A stretch of DNA of 64,000 nt from Achromobacter aloeverae (GCF_004121055.1 NZ_PYAL01000002.1:558001-622000); one strand, 5' to 3'; shown: positions 9,662-19,093, counted from the stretch's first letter. Notes: a model not told the origin generated them from the letters alone. A program made the numbers and translations.

Positions 9662-12600
9662 ATGTCCCACTCCCATCCGTCCCGTTCCCTACCGAACTTC
9701 CGTCTTAGCGCCGCCGCCGCAGCCCTGGGGTCCGTGTTATTGGCCGCCCCGGTCGCAGGCCATGCCGCAGGCCTGGACGGACAGCAAGGATCGATAGGCC
9801 CCCGCTTCAATACCAGTCCGGGCGGTTTAGGCGGTGTCGGCCCGTTGGGCGCCGGCGGGCAGGGCGGTACGGGTACGGTCCAGAATGCGACTGTCACTAA
9901 TCAGGGCCATGGCAGCTTGCCCGCGGGCACAAGTACCGAGTCCGCCAACGGCGGTGCCTATAGCTCCTGGCCGGGCGGCGGCCTGTCCCTGGCGAACATG
10001 CCGGAAGGCGGCGGTGGCGGGGCCGGCGGCGTGGGCAACGGGGCCGAGGCGGCCGGCGGCGGCGGTGGCGGTGGAGCCACCGCGGCGTCGTACTACACCG
10101 ACAGCACGCCGTCGCTGACGACCGCCACCACGGGAGGCAAGGGCGGCGATGGCGCGGATGGCACGATCGTCAGCGGCGCCTATGCCAGTACCGGCGGTGG
10201 CGGCGGCGGTGGTGGCCATGGCGTCTACCTGACCGGCGCGAGTCCATTCTCGGTCGCCGCCAATGTGACCGGCGGCGCGGGCGGCAATGGCGGCACCGGC
10301 CAATACAACGCCGGCGCGGCGCGGGGCGGCCAGGGCGGTATCGGCATTGTTTCGAATGCCTGGTCTTACATCGTGGTCGAATCCGGCGTCACCGTCGCGG
10401 GAGGTAGGGGCGGCGACGGCGGATATACCGATACGACGCGCACCACCGTTGCCGGGATGGGCGGCGCGGGCGGCGCGGGCATCGCCTTCAATAACCCCGG
10501 GATCGTCCTCAACAGGGGCACGATCCTGGGCGGCAACGCCGGGGCAGATAGCCAGCCGTCGGCGTTCCAGGCCGTGGGCGGGGTAGGCGTCTCCCTGCTC
10601 CAGGGGACGGTGATCAACGAGGGCACGATCGTCGGCGGGCTGAGTTATGGCGGCGTGCGTAGCAACGCCATCGAACTCTACAACGGCGCGCTCGAACTGC
10701 ATGCCGGCAGCACGATACTCGGCAACGTCGTGGCTTCGGGGAGTTCCAACCTCCTGGTGTTGGGCGGCTCGGCCGACCAGACCTTCGATGTCTCCGCGCT
10801 CGGCACGCAGTACCAGGGGTTCACGGATTTCCAGGTGAGTACCAGTGCCAACGTCACACTGGCCGGCATCACGACGCAACTCACGCCTTGGGTGCTTTAC
10901 GACGGCCAGATAACGATCGCCGGCGATGCGGCGCTGGGCAGCGCGTCAGGCGCATTGAGCTTCAGCGGCGGCTCGCTGCGATACACCGGCGCGTCCGAGT
11001 CGTCCTATCGTGACATCCTCGTCAACGCGGGCACGGGCGCCGTCGACATCGTCAACCCCAATACCGTGCTGACCTGGAATGGTACCGTCTCGGGCTACGG
11101 CAACCTGGACAAGGCCGGGGCCGGGACGCTCGCGATCAAGAACGACAGCAGCGGCTTCATGGGCGGCTTCAAGGTGCTGGACGGTACGCTGAGCGTGCTG
11201 GGCAGCCTGGGCGGCACGGTGGCCGTGATGTCCGGCGGCACGCTGGCGGGCGACGGCACCGTCGGCACCACGTCGATAGCCAGCGGCGGCACCCTGGCCC
11301 CGGGCAAGGACAAGGCCGGCACCTTGACGGTGAACGGCGACCTGACGATGCAAGCCGGTTCGACGCTGCGCATCCTGTCGGATTCAAGCACGACCGCGGC
11401 CAGCCAGGTCGCCGTGACGGGCGCGGCGACCATCGCGGGGTCGGTGGCGAACGTGGAAGCCAACGGCAATTATTCGACGCAGCAGTCCTACGTCATCGTG
11501 CATGCGGGGCAGGGCGTCACCGGCAACTTCGACGGCGTGGCGAGCAATCTGGCCTTCCTGCAGCCGACCCTGACCACCAGCGCCAACGATGTCGTGCTGA
11601 CCTTGAAGCGCAAGGACGTCGTGGTCGATCCCGGCTCGGGCGGAGGCACGACCCCGACCACGCCGACGGACCCGGGCACCCCGACTACTCCCACCACTCC
11701 TACTACCCCCACCACCCCGACTGCGCCGATCACCCCCACCAGCCCCTCCGCGGGAGGAGGCAGCTCCCCCGCCACGCGCCCCATGACGTTCGCGGACGCC
11801 GCCCAGTCGCGCAACCAGCGCGCCGTGGCCAACGGCATCGAGAGCCTGGGGTCGGGCAACGCCCTCTATCGCCAGGTGGAGAACCTGGCCGTGGGTCAGC
11901 CGGCGAATGTGTTCAAGGCCCTGTCCGGCGAATCGCATGCGTCGACCGTGTCCACGCTGCAAGCGGGCGCGGACATGGTTCGCACCCTGCCGCTGGAGCA
12001 CTTCCGCTCCAACCTGGGCGCCAACCTGATGGCGGGCGCGCCGACCGCGCAGGCGGGTACCAGCGATGTTCCGACCAATATCAGCGCCTTGCCCAGTTCC
12101 TCGGCCAAGCCGGCGTGGGCACAGCTGTACGGCAGCTGGCAGACCTTCGGCGGCGGCGATGCGGCACGGGTAACGCAGGCCACGTCCGGGTTGTTCGTCG
12201 GTGGCGACCAGGCGGTCGGCGGCGGTTGGCGCGCTGGCGGCGCGCTGGGATACAGCAATACGCACAGCCGCGCCGGCGAGGTTTCGTCGCAGGCCGACAT
12301 CGACAACTACAGCGCCACCCTCTACGCCGGCCGCAGCTTCGCGGCGGGCGCCGGCCGCTTGAACTTCATCGCCGGCGGCAGCTATACGTGGCATGACATC
12401 GACAGCAAGCGCAATATCGCCACCAGCGGCTTCGACCAGTCCCTGAAGGCCAACTATGGCGCGAGCACCGGACAGCTGTTCACCGAGCTGGGCTATGCCT
12501 TGCCCGTCACCGGCGCGCTGACCGTGGAGCCCTTCGCGGGCCTGGCGTGGAGCGACCTGCGCACGCGTGGTTTTTCGGAATCGGGCGGCAGCGCGGCGTT

Positions 12601-12937
12601 GAACGGCGCGAGCGACCGCAACACCATTACCACGACGACGCTGGGACTGCGCACGCGCACCGCCTTCGACCTGGGCAGGCTGGAAGGCAACCTGCGCGCG
12701 ACCCTGGGCTGGCGCCATTCCTTCGGCGATGTCATCGGGCACAGCAAGATGTGGTTCGACGGCGGCGAGACGTTCACGGTCGCCGGCGCGCCTCAGGCAA
12801 GGGATAGCGCGCTGGTGGCGTTGAGCGCCGACGTGGCGCTGTCGCGCAATGTCTCCCTGGGACTGGCGTATGGCGGCGAGTTCGGCGGCGGCAACACGCA
12901 GAACTCGGGCATGCTCAACCTGGCCTGGAAGTTCTGA
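9662..12937 (+). CDS. Autotransporter (type Va secretion) with glycine-rich passenger
   Basis: A surface-exposed or secreted autotransporter of about 1,091 residues. A signal peptide (LSAAAAALGSVLLAAPVAGHA) is followed by a very Gly-rich passenger (about 30-290), a beta-helix region with a passenger-associated repeat (LDKAGAGTLAIKNDSSGF and GGTLAGDGTV near 480-560), a Thr-Pro linker (about 660-700) made of TPT repeats, and a C-terminal autotransporter beta-barrel of roughly 270 residues ending in the classic aromatic Phe (NLAWKF). The ATG at 9662 is preferred over the TTG directly before it; the ribosome-binding site is weak. The passenger function (adhesion, aggregation) is not shown by sequence. 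Confidence 0.93.
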   Translation: MSHSHPSRSLPNFRLSAAAAALGSVLLAAPVAGHAAGLDGQQGSIGPRFNTSPGGLGGVGPLGAGGQGGTGTVQNATVTNQGHGSLPAGTSTESANGGAYSSWPGGGLSLANMPEGGGGGAGGVGNGAEAAGGGGGGGATAASYYTDSTPSLTTATTGGKGGDGADGTIVSGAYASTGGGGGGGGHGVYLTGASPFSVAANVTGGAGGNGGTGQYNAGAARGGQGGIGIVSNAWSYIVVESGVTVAGGRGGDGGYTDTTRTTVAGMGGAGGAGIAFNNPGIVLNRGTILGGNAGADSQPSAFQAVGGVGVSLLQGTVINEGTIVGGLSYGGVRSNAIELYNGALELHAGSTILGNVVASGSSNLLVLGGSADQTFDVSALGTQYQGFTDFQVSTSANVTLAGITTQLTPWVLYDGQITIAGDAALGSASGALSFSGGSLRYTGASESSYRDILVNAGTGAVDIVNPNTVLTWNGTVSGYGNLDKAGAGTLAIKNDSSGFMGGFKVLDGTLSVLGSLGGTVAVMSGGTLAGDGTVGTTSIASGGTLAPGKDKAGTLTVNGDLTMQAGSTLRILSDSSTTAASQVAVTGAATIAGSVANVEANGNYSTQQSYVIVHAGQGVTGNFDGVASNLAFLQPTLTTSANDVVLTLKRKDVVVDPGSGGGTTPTTPTDPGTPTTPTTPTTPTTPTAPITPTSPSAGGGSSPATRPMTFADAAQSRNQRAVANGIESLGSGNALYRQVENLAVGQPANVFKALSGESHASTVSTLQAGADMVRTLPLEHFRSNLGANLMAGAPTAQAGTSDVPTNISALPSSSAKPAWAQLYGSWQTFGGGDAARVTQATSGLFVGGDQAVGGGWRAGGALGYSNTHSRAGEVSSQADIDNYSATLYAGRSFAAGAGRLNFIAGGSYTWHDIDSKRNIATSGFDQSLKANYGASTGQLFTELGYALPVTGALTVEPFAGLAWSDLRTRGFSESGGSAALNGASDRNTITTTTLGLRTRTAFDLGRLEGNLRATLGWRHSFGDVIGHSKMWFDGGETFTVAGAPQARDSALVALSADVALSRNVSLGLAYGGEFGGGNTQNSGMLNLAWKF

Positions 12938-12993
12938 TCGGAGGCGCGCGGTGCTGGGGCGAGGCCGCGCCTTGAACCGGGGGCCCTGAACAA

Positions 12994-13027
12994 GCGGCCT
13001 TCAGGCCTCAGCTCCCCTGAAGGCCGC
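12994..13027. terminator. Hairpin between convergent autotransporter and rlmJ genes
   Basis: A perfect 11-bp inverted repeat, GCGGCCTTCAG (12994-13004) with CTGAAGGCCGC (13017-13027), around a 12-base loop. A third copy of GCGGCCTTCA follows at 13030. There is no T-run, so it is a likely transcript-end hairpin for both directions rather than a textbook intrinsic terminator. Confidence 0.5.
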
Positions 13028-13046
13028 GGCCCTGAACCCGCGGCCT

Positions 13047-13904
13047 TCAACCTTCCCGCTGCTCCAGCACGAAATGGGCGCGGTCGTCCTGCGCCAGCAG
13101 CCCGGTCAGCCACGGCATGGCTTCCTTCAGCGCCGCGTGCAGGGTCCAGGGCGGGTTGACCAGGAACATGCCGCTGCCGTGCAGGCCGAAGCCGGTGGCG
13201 GCGGGCTTCTTCACCGATAGCGCCACGCGCAGCCAGCTCTTGACGTCCAGGCGCTCCAGCTGGCGCGGCAGGTCGGTGGACTCGCGCCGCTGCACCTGCG
13301 GGTACCAGACCGCATAGGTGCCGGTGGCGAAGCGCTTGACCCCTTCCTTCACCGTCGTCAGCGCACGGCGGTAGTCCTGCTTGTCCTCGTAGGACGGGTC
13401 GATCAGCACCAGGCCGCGGCGGGGCGGCGGCGGCAGCAGGGCCTTGACGCCCTCGAAGCCGTCGGCGTCGTAGACCGTGGTCTGGCGCAGCGCGATGCGG
13501 CCCTGGTGTTCCAGGTTGCGCACCAGGACCTCGGCCTCGCTGGGATGCATTTCGAACAGGCGCAGGCGGTCGCTTTCACGCAGGGCCTCCAGCGTCAGCC
13601 AGGGCGAGCCCGGGTAGTTGCGCAGGCGGCCGTCGATATTGTGGCGGCGCACCAGTTCCATATAACGCGCGAACAGGGGCGGCAGGTCGTCGCGGCCCCA
13701 AAGCCGCGCGACGCCGTCGGCATATTCGGCGTTCTTGTTGGCCCAGTCGCTGTCCAGGCGATAAAGCCCGGCGCCGGCGTGGGTGTCGATCACCCAGTAG
13801 GGCGTGTCCTTGCGGTTCATGTAGTCGAGGACATGCGCCAGCACGGCGTGCTTGAGCACGTCGGCATGATTGCCGGCATGGAAGGCGTGGCGGTAACTGA
13901 ACAA
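13047..13904 (-). CDS. rlmJ: 23S rRNA (adenine(2030)-N6)-methyltransferase RlmJ
   Basis: A 285-residue cytoplasmic enzyme that methylates A2030 of 23S rRNA with S-adenosylmethionine. The signature N-terminus MFSYRHAFHAGNHADVLKH is present, as are the SAM-binding segment IDTHAGAGLY and the catalytic tetrapeptide region LIDPSYEDK. The tetrapeptide here reads DPSY where the E. coli enzyme has DPPY. Length is normal for the family. It is adjacent to and in line with the glycerophosphodiesterase gene (12 bases downstream of it), so they may share a transcript. Confidence 0.94.
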   Translation of the reverse strand: MFSYRHAFHAGNHADVLKHAVLAHVLDYMNRKDTPYWVIDTHAGAGLYRLDSDWANKNAEYADGVARLWGRDDLPPLFARYMELVRRHNIDGRLRNYPGSPWLTLEALRESDRLRLFEMHPSEAEVLVRNLEHQGRIALRQTTVYDADGFEGVKALLPPPPRRGLVLIDPSYEDKQDYRRALTTVKEGVKRFATGTYAVWYPQVQRRESTDLPRQLERLDVKSWLRVALSVKKPAATGFGLHGSGMFLVNPPWTLHAALKEAMPWLTGLLAQDDRAHFVLEQREG

Positions 13905-13916
13905 GCGGTATTCCCC

Positions 13917-14678
13917 TCAAGCCCGCGCCGGGAAGGGCGGGCGGATGGTGTCGAGCATATCGGTGAACAGCGCGTCCACCCCCCAGGCCAGCAGGTCGCG
14001 GGCGCGCTGGACGTCGTTCACCGTCCAGGCGCACAGCCGGTAGCCGGCCTCGTGGACGTCGCGCACCAGGTCGGGCGTGACATCCTTCTGGTTCACGTTC
14101 AGGGCCACGCAGTCGTGCCGCACCAGGCGATCGCGCCAGTCCACGGGGATGGCCTCGACCAGGAGCGCACGCGGCAGCAGGGGAGCGGCCACATGCGCGG
14201 CGGCCAGGGCATCCTCGGAGAAGGATGACAGCAGCGGCGGCACCGCGGCATCGCCCCATAGCCGCTGGACGGCCAGGGCCACGGCCGTGCCGGTCTCGGC
14301 CTCGCGGCCGGGGCAGGGCTTGATCTCCACGTTGCTGGCGATGCTGCGCTGCAAGGTAAAGGCCGCGACTTCGTCCAGGGTGGCCATGCGTTCGCCGGCA
14401 AAGGCGGGCGAAAGCCAGGAGCCGGCGTCCAGCGCGGACAGTTCGGCCCAGGTCCTGGCCCGCGCGGGCCCATGGCCGTTCGAGGTACGGTCGAGATCGT
14501 CGTCATGCAGCAGGAACAGCACGTCGTCCTTGCTCAGCTTGACGTCGTATTCGAACATGGTGAAGCCGTGCTCGGCGCCCACGCGCATGGCGGCGGGCGT
14601 GTTCTCCGGCGCCAGCTTGCCACCGCAGCGGTGCGCGATCAGGGATGGGTAGGGCCAGCGAAAAGAGGGGGCGGTCAT
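13917..14678 (-). CDS. ugpQ: Glycerophosphodiester phosphodiesterase
   Basis: A TIM-barrel phosphodiesterase releasing glycerol-3-phosphate from glycerophosphodiesters. Family motifs HRCGGKLAPENTPAAM (metal-binding HR...E.N), YDVKLSKDD and LLHDDDLDRTSNG lie in the N-terminal third, and the C-terminal VNDVQRARDLLAWGVDALFTD is typical. The frame is open 59 codons further upstream, but the ATG at 14678 gives the normal 253-residue length and starts just before the first conserved strand, so it is chosen despite a poor ribosome-binding site. No signal peptide: the UgpQ-like cytoplasmic form. Confidence 0.9.
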   Translation of the reverse strand: MTAPSFRWPYPSLIAHRCGGKLAPENTPAAMRVGAEHGFTMFEYDVKLSKDDVLFLLHDDDLDRTSNGHGPARARTWAELSALDAGSWLSPAFAGERMATLDEVAAFTLQRSIASNVEIKPCPGREAETGTAVALAVQRLWGDAAVPPLLSSFSEDALAAAHVAAPLLPRALLVEAIPVDWRDRLVRHDCVALNVNQKDVTPDLVRDVHEAGYRLCAWTVNDVQRARDLLAWGVDALFTDMLDTIRPPFPARA

Positions 14679-14927
14679 GGGGGGAGGGCACCTGGATGGA
14701 AACGGGCACGGATGGAACGGGCACATGCGTCGCTGCGGAGCCGCCCGGAGCTGTTTTCCCGGTGGCGGCGTCGCGGGCGTCATGACGGGGTCATGGCGGG
14801 TATCACGACGATGACCGCCAAGGATACCGCAGGCGGCCGCCATGGCGATGGGCACGCCTGCCAGTGGTGGTAAACTGCTTGCCCGCTGATCCGATAGTAT
14901 GCAGTGTCGGCTGCGTAGTATGAGAGC

Positions 14928-14953
14928 AAGGCGAATTTGTTTCGCCTTTTTTT
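14928..14953 (+). terminator. Intrinsic terminator/attenuator-like hairpin just upstream of ppiD
   Basis: An 8-bp stem AAGGCGAA (14928-14935) with TTCGCCTT (14941-14948), a five-base loop and a run of seven T (14947-14953). No rightward gene precedes it in the 250 bases upstream, where the coding DNA runs leftward. It therefore ends either an unannotated short RNA or a leader transcript of ppiD (attenuation). No tRNA-like fold was found in the upstream 75 bases. Confidence 0.7.
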
Positions 14954-15016
14954 ATGCGTTTTGTGTGGCGGGCCGCGGTATGCGTTGCGGCCGTCGCATT
15001 GGGTCTCAGGTACTCC

Positions 15017-16984
15017 ATGTTCGAATTCATTCGCAATCATCAGCGCTGGATGCAACTCATCCTGCTGATCCTGATCGTGCCATCCTTCGCCTTCTTCGGC
15101 GTGCAGAGCTATAGCAGCTTCATGTCCGAAGAACCCAAGATGGCCACGGTGGCGGGTCGCCCGATCACGCAGCGGGAATACGATCAGGCGCGCCGCAACC
15201 AGCTGGATCAATATCGCCAGATGATGGGCGCGCGTTTCGACGCCGCCGCCCTGGACAACCCGGCCATGCGCCAGCGCCTGCTCGACCAGATGATCGACCA
15301 GCGCGTGCTGGCCGCCGCCGCCGCGGACTATCGTTTCTCGGTGTCGGACGAGACCCTGCGCAACACCATCGCTTCCAATCCCGCGGTCCAGGACGACGGC
15401 CGCTTTTCCGCCGAGCGCTACCGCGCCGCCCTGGCCGCGCAGCGGCTGAGCGCCGCCGAGTTCGAAGCCAACCTGCGGGCCCAACTGGCCGTGGATCGCG
15501 TGTTGCAGCCCATCGGGCAATCGGCGCGCGTGCCGGGCACGGTTGCCGCCGATGTCGAGCACGCCCTTACCGAAACCCGCAGCGTTCGCACGCGCCGCTA
15601 TGCGGCCGCGGATTTCCGCTCGAAGGTGCAGGTGAGCGATGCCGACCTGCAAACCTGGTACGACGCCAACAAGCAGCAATTCGCGGTGCCCGAGCAGGTC
15701 AAGGCGCAATACCTGGTCCTGGACGAAGCCGCCGCAAGCGCCGGCATCCAGGTCAAGGACGAGGACATCCAGCGCTACTACGACCAGAACAAGAGCCGTT
15801 TTGGCCAGGCGGAACGCCGCCGCGCCAGCCATATCCTGGTCCAGGTGCCGGCCGATGCCACCGACGCGCAGCGCAAGGCGGCGCAAGCCAAGGCCGAAGA
15901 GCTGGCCAAGCAGGCGGCCGCCGATCCGGCTGGCTTCGCCGAGCTGGCCAAGAAGCGTTCGGATGACGCCGGTTCGGCCGCCAAGGGGGGCGACCTGGGC
16001 TGGCTGTCGCCGGGCATGGTCCCGCCGGAGCTGGAAAAGGCCATCAACGGCATGTCGAAGGACCAGGTCTCGGGCGTGGTGCAAAGCTCTGCCGGCCTGC
16101 ACATCCTGAAGCTGACCGATCTCCAGCCCGCGCAGTACAAGCCGTTGGCCGAGGTCAAGACGCAGATCGTCGACGAGATCCGCAAGCAGATCGCGGCGTC
16201 GCGCTTTTCCGACATGGCGACCAAGCTGACCTCGCTGGTCTATGACCAGCGCGACAGCCTGCAACCGGCCGCCGATGCGCTGGGCTTGAAGCTGCGCGAA
16301 GCCGGCGGCATCGGCCGTTCCGAACTGTTGCCGCCCGACGTGGCCGGTGCGGGCTCCGCCGCCGCCAGCCCGGACTCGGCCTTGCTGGACAGCCCGCGCG
16401 TGCGCCAGGTGTTGTTCTCGCCGGAAGTGCTGCGCGACAAGCAGAATTCCGGCGTCATCGAGCTGTCGCCCGACACCATGCTGGTGGTGCGCGTGGCTGG
16501 CCTGACCCCGGCCCATGTGCCGCCGTTGGATCAGTTGAAAGACAAGATCCGCGCCAAGCTGGTTGACGAGCGCGCGGCCGACGCCGCCGCCAAGGCGGGC
16601 GAGCAGGCCCTGGAGGCCTTGCGCAAGGATCCGGCCGCGTCGCTGGACGGCTTCGCGCCGGCCGTCGACGTTTCCCGCGACAATCCGCAAAAGCTGTCGC
16701 GTCCGGTGGTGGACGCCGTCATGCGCGTGCCCGCCAAGCCGCTGCCGGCCTACGTCGGGGCGCGCGAGGCCAATGACTACGTCGTAGCGCGCGTGGAGAA
16801 AATCGTAGCCGGCAAGAACGATCCCGCCGTGGCGACGGCCCTGACCCAGCAATTGTCCTCCGCATGGGGCCAGGCCGAGGACGCCGCCGTGCTGAAGGTC
16901 CTGCGCGAGCAGTACAAGGTACAGATCGCACCGGAAGCCGCGAAGATCCTGAAGGGCGACGATATCCAGACCGACGCGGGCTGA
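15017..16984 (+). CDS. ppiD: Periplasmic folding chaperone PpiD (SurA-N plus parvulin)
   Basis: A membrane-anchored periplasmic chaperone of 655 residues that helps newly exported outer-membrane proteins fold. A single N-terminal transmembrane helix (LILLILIVPSFAFFGVQSY) follows MFEFIRNHQRWMQ, the standard PpiD start, so the ATG at 15017 is used rather than one 21 codons upstream. A SurA-N-like domain comes next, then a PpiC-type parvulin domain (about 250-350; RRASHILVQV and GDLGWLSPGMVPPELEKAI) and a C-terminal chaperone domain. It is monocistronic and convergent with the MDR gene, 14 bases away. Confidence 0.93.
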   Translation: MFEFIRNHQRWMQLILLILIVPSFAFFGVQSYSSFMSEEPKMATVAGRPITQREYDQARRNQLDQYRQMMGARFDAAALDNPAMRQRLLDQMIDQRVLAAAAADYRFSVSDETLRNTIASNPAVQDDGRFSAERYRAALAAQRLSAAEFEANLRAQLAVDRVLQPIGQSARVPGTVAADVEHALTETRSVRTRRYAAADFRSKVQVSDADLQTWYDANKQQFAVPEQVKAQYLVLDEAAASAGIQVKDEDIQRYYDQNKSRFGQAERRRASHILVQVPADATDAQRKAAQAKAEELAKQAAADPAGFAELAKKRSDDAGSAAKGGDLGWLSPGMVPPELEKAINGMSKDQVSGVVQSSAGLHILKLTDLQPAQYKPLAEVKTQIVDEIRKQIAASRFSDMATKLTSLVYDQRDSLQPAADALGLKLREAGGIGRSELLPPDVAGAGSAAASPDSALLDSPRVRQVLFSPEVLRDKQNSGVIELSPDTMLVVRVAGLTPAHVPPLDQLKDKIRAKLVDERAADAAAKAGEQALEALRKDPAASLDGFAPAVDVSRDNPQKLSRPVVDAVMRVPAKPLPAYVGAREANDYVVARVEKIVAGKNDPAVATALTQQLSSAWGQAEDAAVLKVLREQYKVQIAPEAAKILKGDDIQTDAG

Positions 16985-16998
16985 TCACGACCGGTCGG

Positions 16999-18075
16999 TT
17001 ACCGTTGGTGCAGCATCACGACGCACTCGAAGTTCCCGGCCTTTCCCGCCAGCGCCATCGCTTGCGGCAGCTCGGACAGCGGTAGCGTACGGGGGCGTAT
17101 CGGTCCCAGGTCCAACTGCCCGGACCGGACCAGGTCCAGCAGGCGCCCGTAGGCCTGGCGCGGGTACATGAAGTTCCCGATGACTTCCCACCCGTTCAGC
17201 ATGAGTTCGAGGTAGGAGATCGGCAAGGGCACCGTCATCGATCCCATCAGCACCAGGCGCCCTTCATGGCGCAGGCTGCGCAAGGCCGCCAGGGTCATAT
17301 TGGGATCCGTGGCGCCACCCACCATATCGAACGCAAGATGCGCGCCGCCTCCCGCAGCGGCGCGGATGCGCGCGGCGTCGGTGGCAATGTCGCCCGTCAC
17401 CGCCACCGGCGTCACGCGCGGGCCGCCGGCCACGGCAATGGCCTGCAGCGTTTTGGCGTTCCGCCCGATAGCGACCACCCGGGCCGCGCCCATGGCGAGC
17501 CCGAGCAGTACCGCCGCCGTACCGTAGGCGCCGGTGGCGCCGGAGACCACCAGCGTTTCGCCCGCGGCCAGCCGGCCACGCAGCAGGCCGCCATAAGGGA
17601 CGACATAGCGCATGAGGGTCGCCAGGTCCGCCGCGCTGATTTCCGGCAGCCCCTCCGCCGGCGTGACCGCCGTCGCGGGCAACAGGGCGTATTCGGCCAA
17701 GGTGCCGTCGGGCCAGTCCGCCTGCATTTCTTCGGCGACGGGGCCGGCGGCGGTGATGCCGAGCAGGAAGCGTCCCGGTTCGTCCACGTTCTCCTGCGCG
17801 ACGACGTAGGAGGAAATGAGCACGCGCTGTCCCGGCTTCAGGTGCCATACGTCCGCCCCGACCGCGTGCACGACGCCGACGCCGTTGCCGCCGGGGATGA
17901 AGGGCTGGTCCGGAGCGTGGTAGATCGGCAGGCGGCCTTCGACATAGGGTTGCATATACGACATGAGCGCGGACGCATCCATCCGCACCACGACGCTGCC
18001 AGGGCGGGCCTGGGGAATGGGCCGATCGATCAGGCGCAGGTCGCCACCGAGTTTTTCGAGTTGCCAGGCTTGCAT
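16999..18075 (-). CDS. MDR-family (quinone oxidoreductase-like) zinc-independent oxidoreductase
   Basis: A 358-residue medium-chain dehydrogenase/reductase. An N-terminal GroES-like domain is followed by a Rossmann fold with the nucleotide loop VVSGATGAYGTAA. The usual zinc-ligand block (GHE) is replaced by PGGNGVGVV and no catalytic Cys cluster is seen, so it is probably a NADPH-dependent zinc-independent reductase rather than an alcohol dehydrogenase. The gene is divergent from an AraC-family regulator with a 95-base shared control region, which probably regulates it. Confidence 0.85.
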   Translation of the reverse strand: MQAWQLEKLGGDLRLIDRPIPQARPGSVVVRMDASALMSYMQPYVEGRLPIYHAPDQPFIPGGNGVGVVHAVGADVWHLKPGQRVLISSYVVAQENVDEPGRFLLGITAAGPVAEEMQADWPDGTLAEYALLPATAVTPAEGLPEISAADLATLMRYVVPYGGLLRGRLAAGETLVVSGATGAYGTAAVLLGLAMGAARVVAIGRNAKTLQAIAVAGGPRVTPVAVTGDIATDAARIRAAAGGGAHLAFDMVGGATDPNMTLAALRSLRHEGRLVLMGSMTVPLPISYLELMLNGWEVIGNFMYPRQAYGRLLDLVRSGQLDLGPIRPRTLPLSELPQAMALAGKAGNFECVVMLHQR

Positions 18076-18170
18076 GCTTGCTCCGGTTTGGGTTCGAGTC
18101 CGGCTATCATCGCGCCGATGGCTTGTACTTCATATAATCGAAAGCGCTGTTTTTCTATGAGACCGTACAT

Positions 18171-19091
18171 ATGGATGCGCTCTCCGACGTCTTGTCGACC
18201 CTGCGGGTCGGCAGCGTGCTTTCCACCCGCTTCGAGGGGCGTGGCGATTGGGCGTTGCGCTTTCCCGCCTACAAGCATGTCAAGTTCGGCGGCGTGCTGT
18301 CGGGCACCAGTTATCTCGGACTGGAGGGCGGCGAGCCGGTCCTGCTGGAGGAGGGCGACTTCTATCTGCTCACCGACGGGCGGCCCTTCTGCTCGGCCAG
18401 CGATCCGTCGTGCGCGCCGGAGGATGGCGTGGCGGTGGTCCACGGCAAGCGGGGGGAGGATGGCGTTACCCGCCACTATTGCGACGGCGCCGGCGCGCCG
18501 GTAAGCCTGGCCAGCGGTCGCTTCACTTTCGAGAACGAGGTGGGCGATGTGCTGTTGCGCCATCTGCCGCCGCTGATTCATTTGCGTGCCGCTGACATCG
18601 GATCCACCGCGCTGGGCCATGTCCTGGGCCTGCTGAGACTGGAATCCAGCGGCCTGCACCTGGGCGGCGAAGTGGCGCGCGGCAGCCTTGCCTCCCTGGC
18701 CCTGGTGCATGTGCTGCGCGCCCATCTTGATACGACGCCGCAACCGCAAGGCTGGCTGGGCGCCCTGTCCGATGCCAGGGTCGGCAAGGCCCTGTCCGCC
18801 ATGCACGCCGAGCCGGGCCGGCGTTGGACCGTCGACAGCCTGGCCAGCACGGCGGCGATGTCGCGGACCGCTTTCGCCAACCGCTTTCGGGACCGGGTGG
18901 GAGTTGCGCCCCTGTCCTACCTGAACCAGTGGCGCATGACGCTTGCGCGCACCGCCTTGCGGGACTCCGACCAGCCCCTGGCCGATATCGCGGCCAAAGT
19001 AGGCTATCTGTCCGATACGGCCTTCAGCATCGCCTTCAAGCGCAGCACGGGCATGAGTCCGGGAAGGTTCCGCGTTTCAGCCGGCCGCTAG
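18171..19091 (+). CDS. AraC-family transcriptional regulator with cupin-like sensor
   Basis: A 306-residue regulator. The N-terminal AraC_binding_2/cupin-6-type domain (about 10-180; FPAYKHVKFGGVLSGTSYL) should sense a ligand, and the C-terminal domain holds two helix-turn-helix units, RRWTVDSLASTAAMSRTAFA and QPLADIAAKVGYLSDTAFSI. Placement divergent from the MDR oxidoreductase suggests it controls that gene. The ATG at 18171 lacks a clear Shine-Dalgarno sequence. Confidence 0.9.
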   Translation: MDALSDVLSTLRVGSVLSTRFEGRGDWALRFPAYKHVKFGGVLSGTSYLGLEGGEPVLLEEGDFYLLTDGRPFCSASDPSCAPEDGVAVVHGKRGEDGVTRHYCDGAGAPVSLASGRFTFENEVGDVLLRHLPPLIHLRAADIGSTALGHVLGLLRLESSGLHLGGEVARGSLASLALVHVLRAHLDTTPQPQGWLGALSDARVGKALSAMHAEPGRRWTVDSLASTAAMSRTAFANRFRDRVGVAPLSYLNQWRMTLARTALRDSDQPLADIAAKVGYLSDTAFSIAFKRSTGMSPGRFRVSAGR

Positions 19092-19093
19092 GC

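Noticed and set aside
11384-12742. A 452-codon minus-strand frame inside the autotransporter
   Set aside because: Antisense of the linker and barrel; no ribosome site or family.
14856-14927. Possible tRNA gene before ppiD, because ppiD often follows tRNA genes in betaproteobacteria
   Set aside because: No cloverleaf with a proper acceptor stem or T-loop (GTTCGA-like) could be drawn.
14780-16852. A 690-codon minus-strand frame opposite ppiD
   Set aside because: Composition (repeated RR, GQ, HRAR) is typical of antisense to a high-GC gene; ppiD on the other strand has full domain support.
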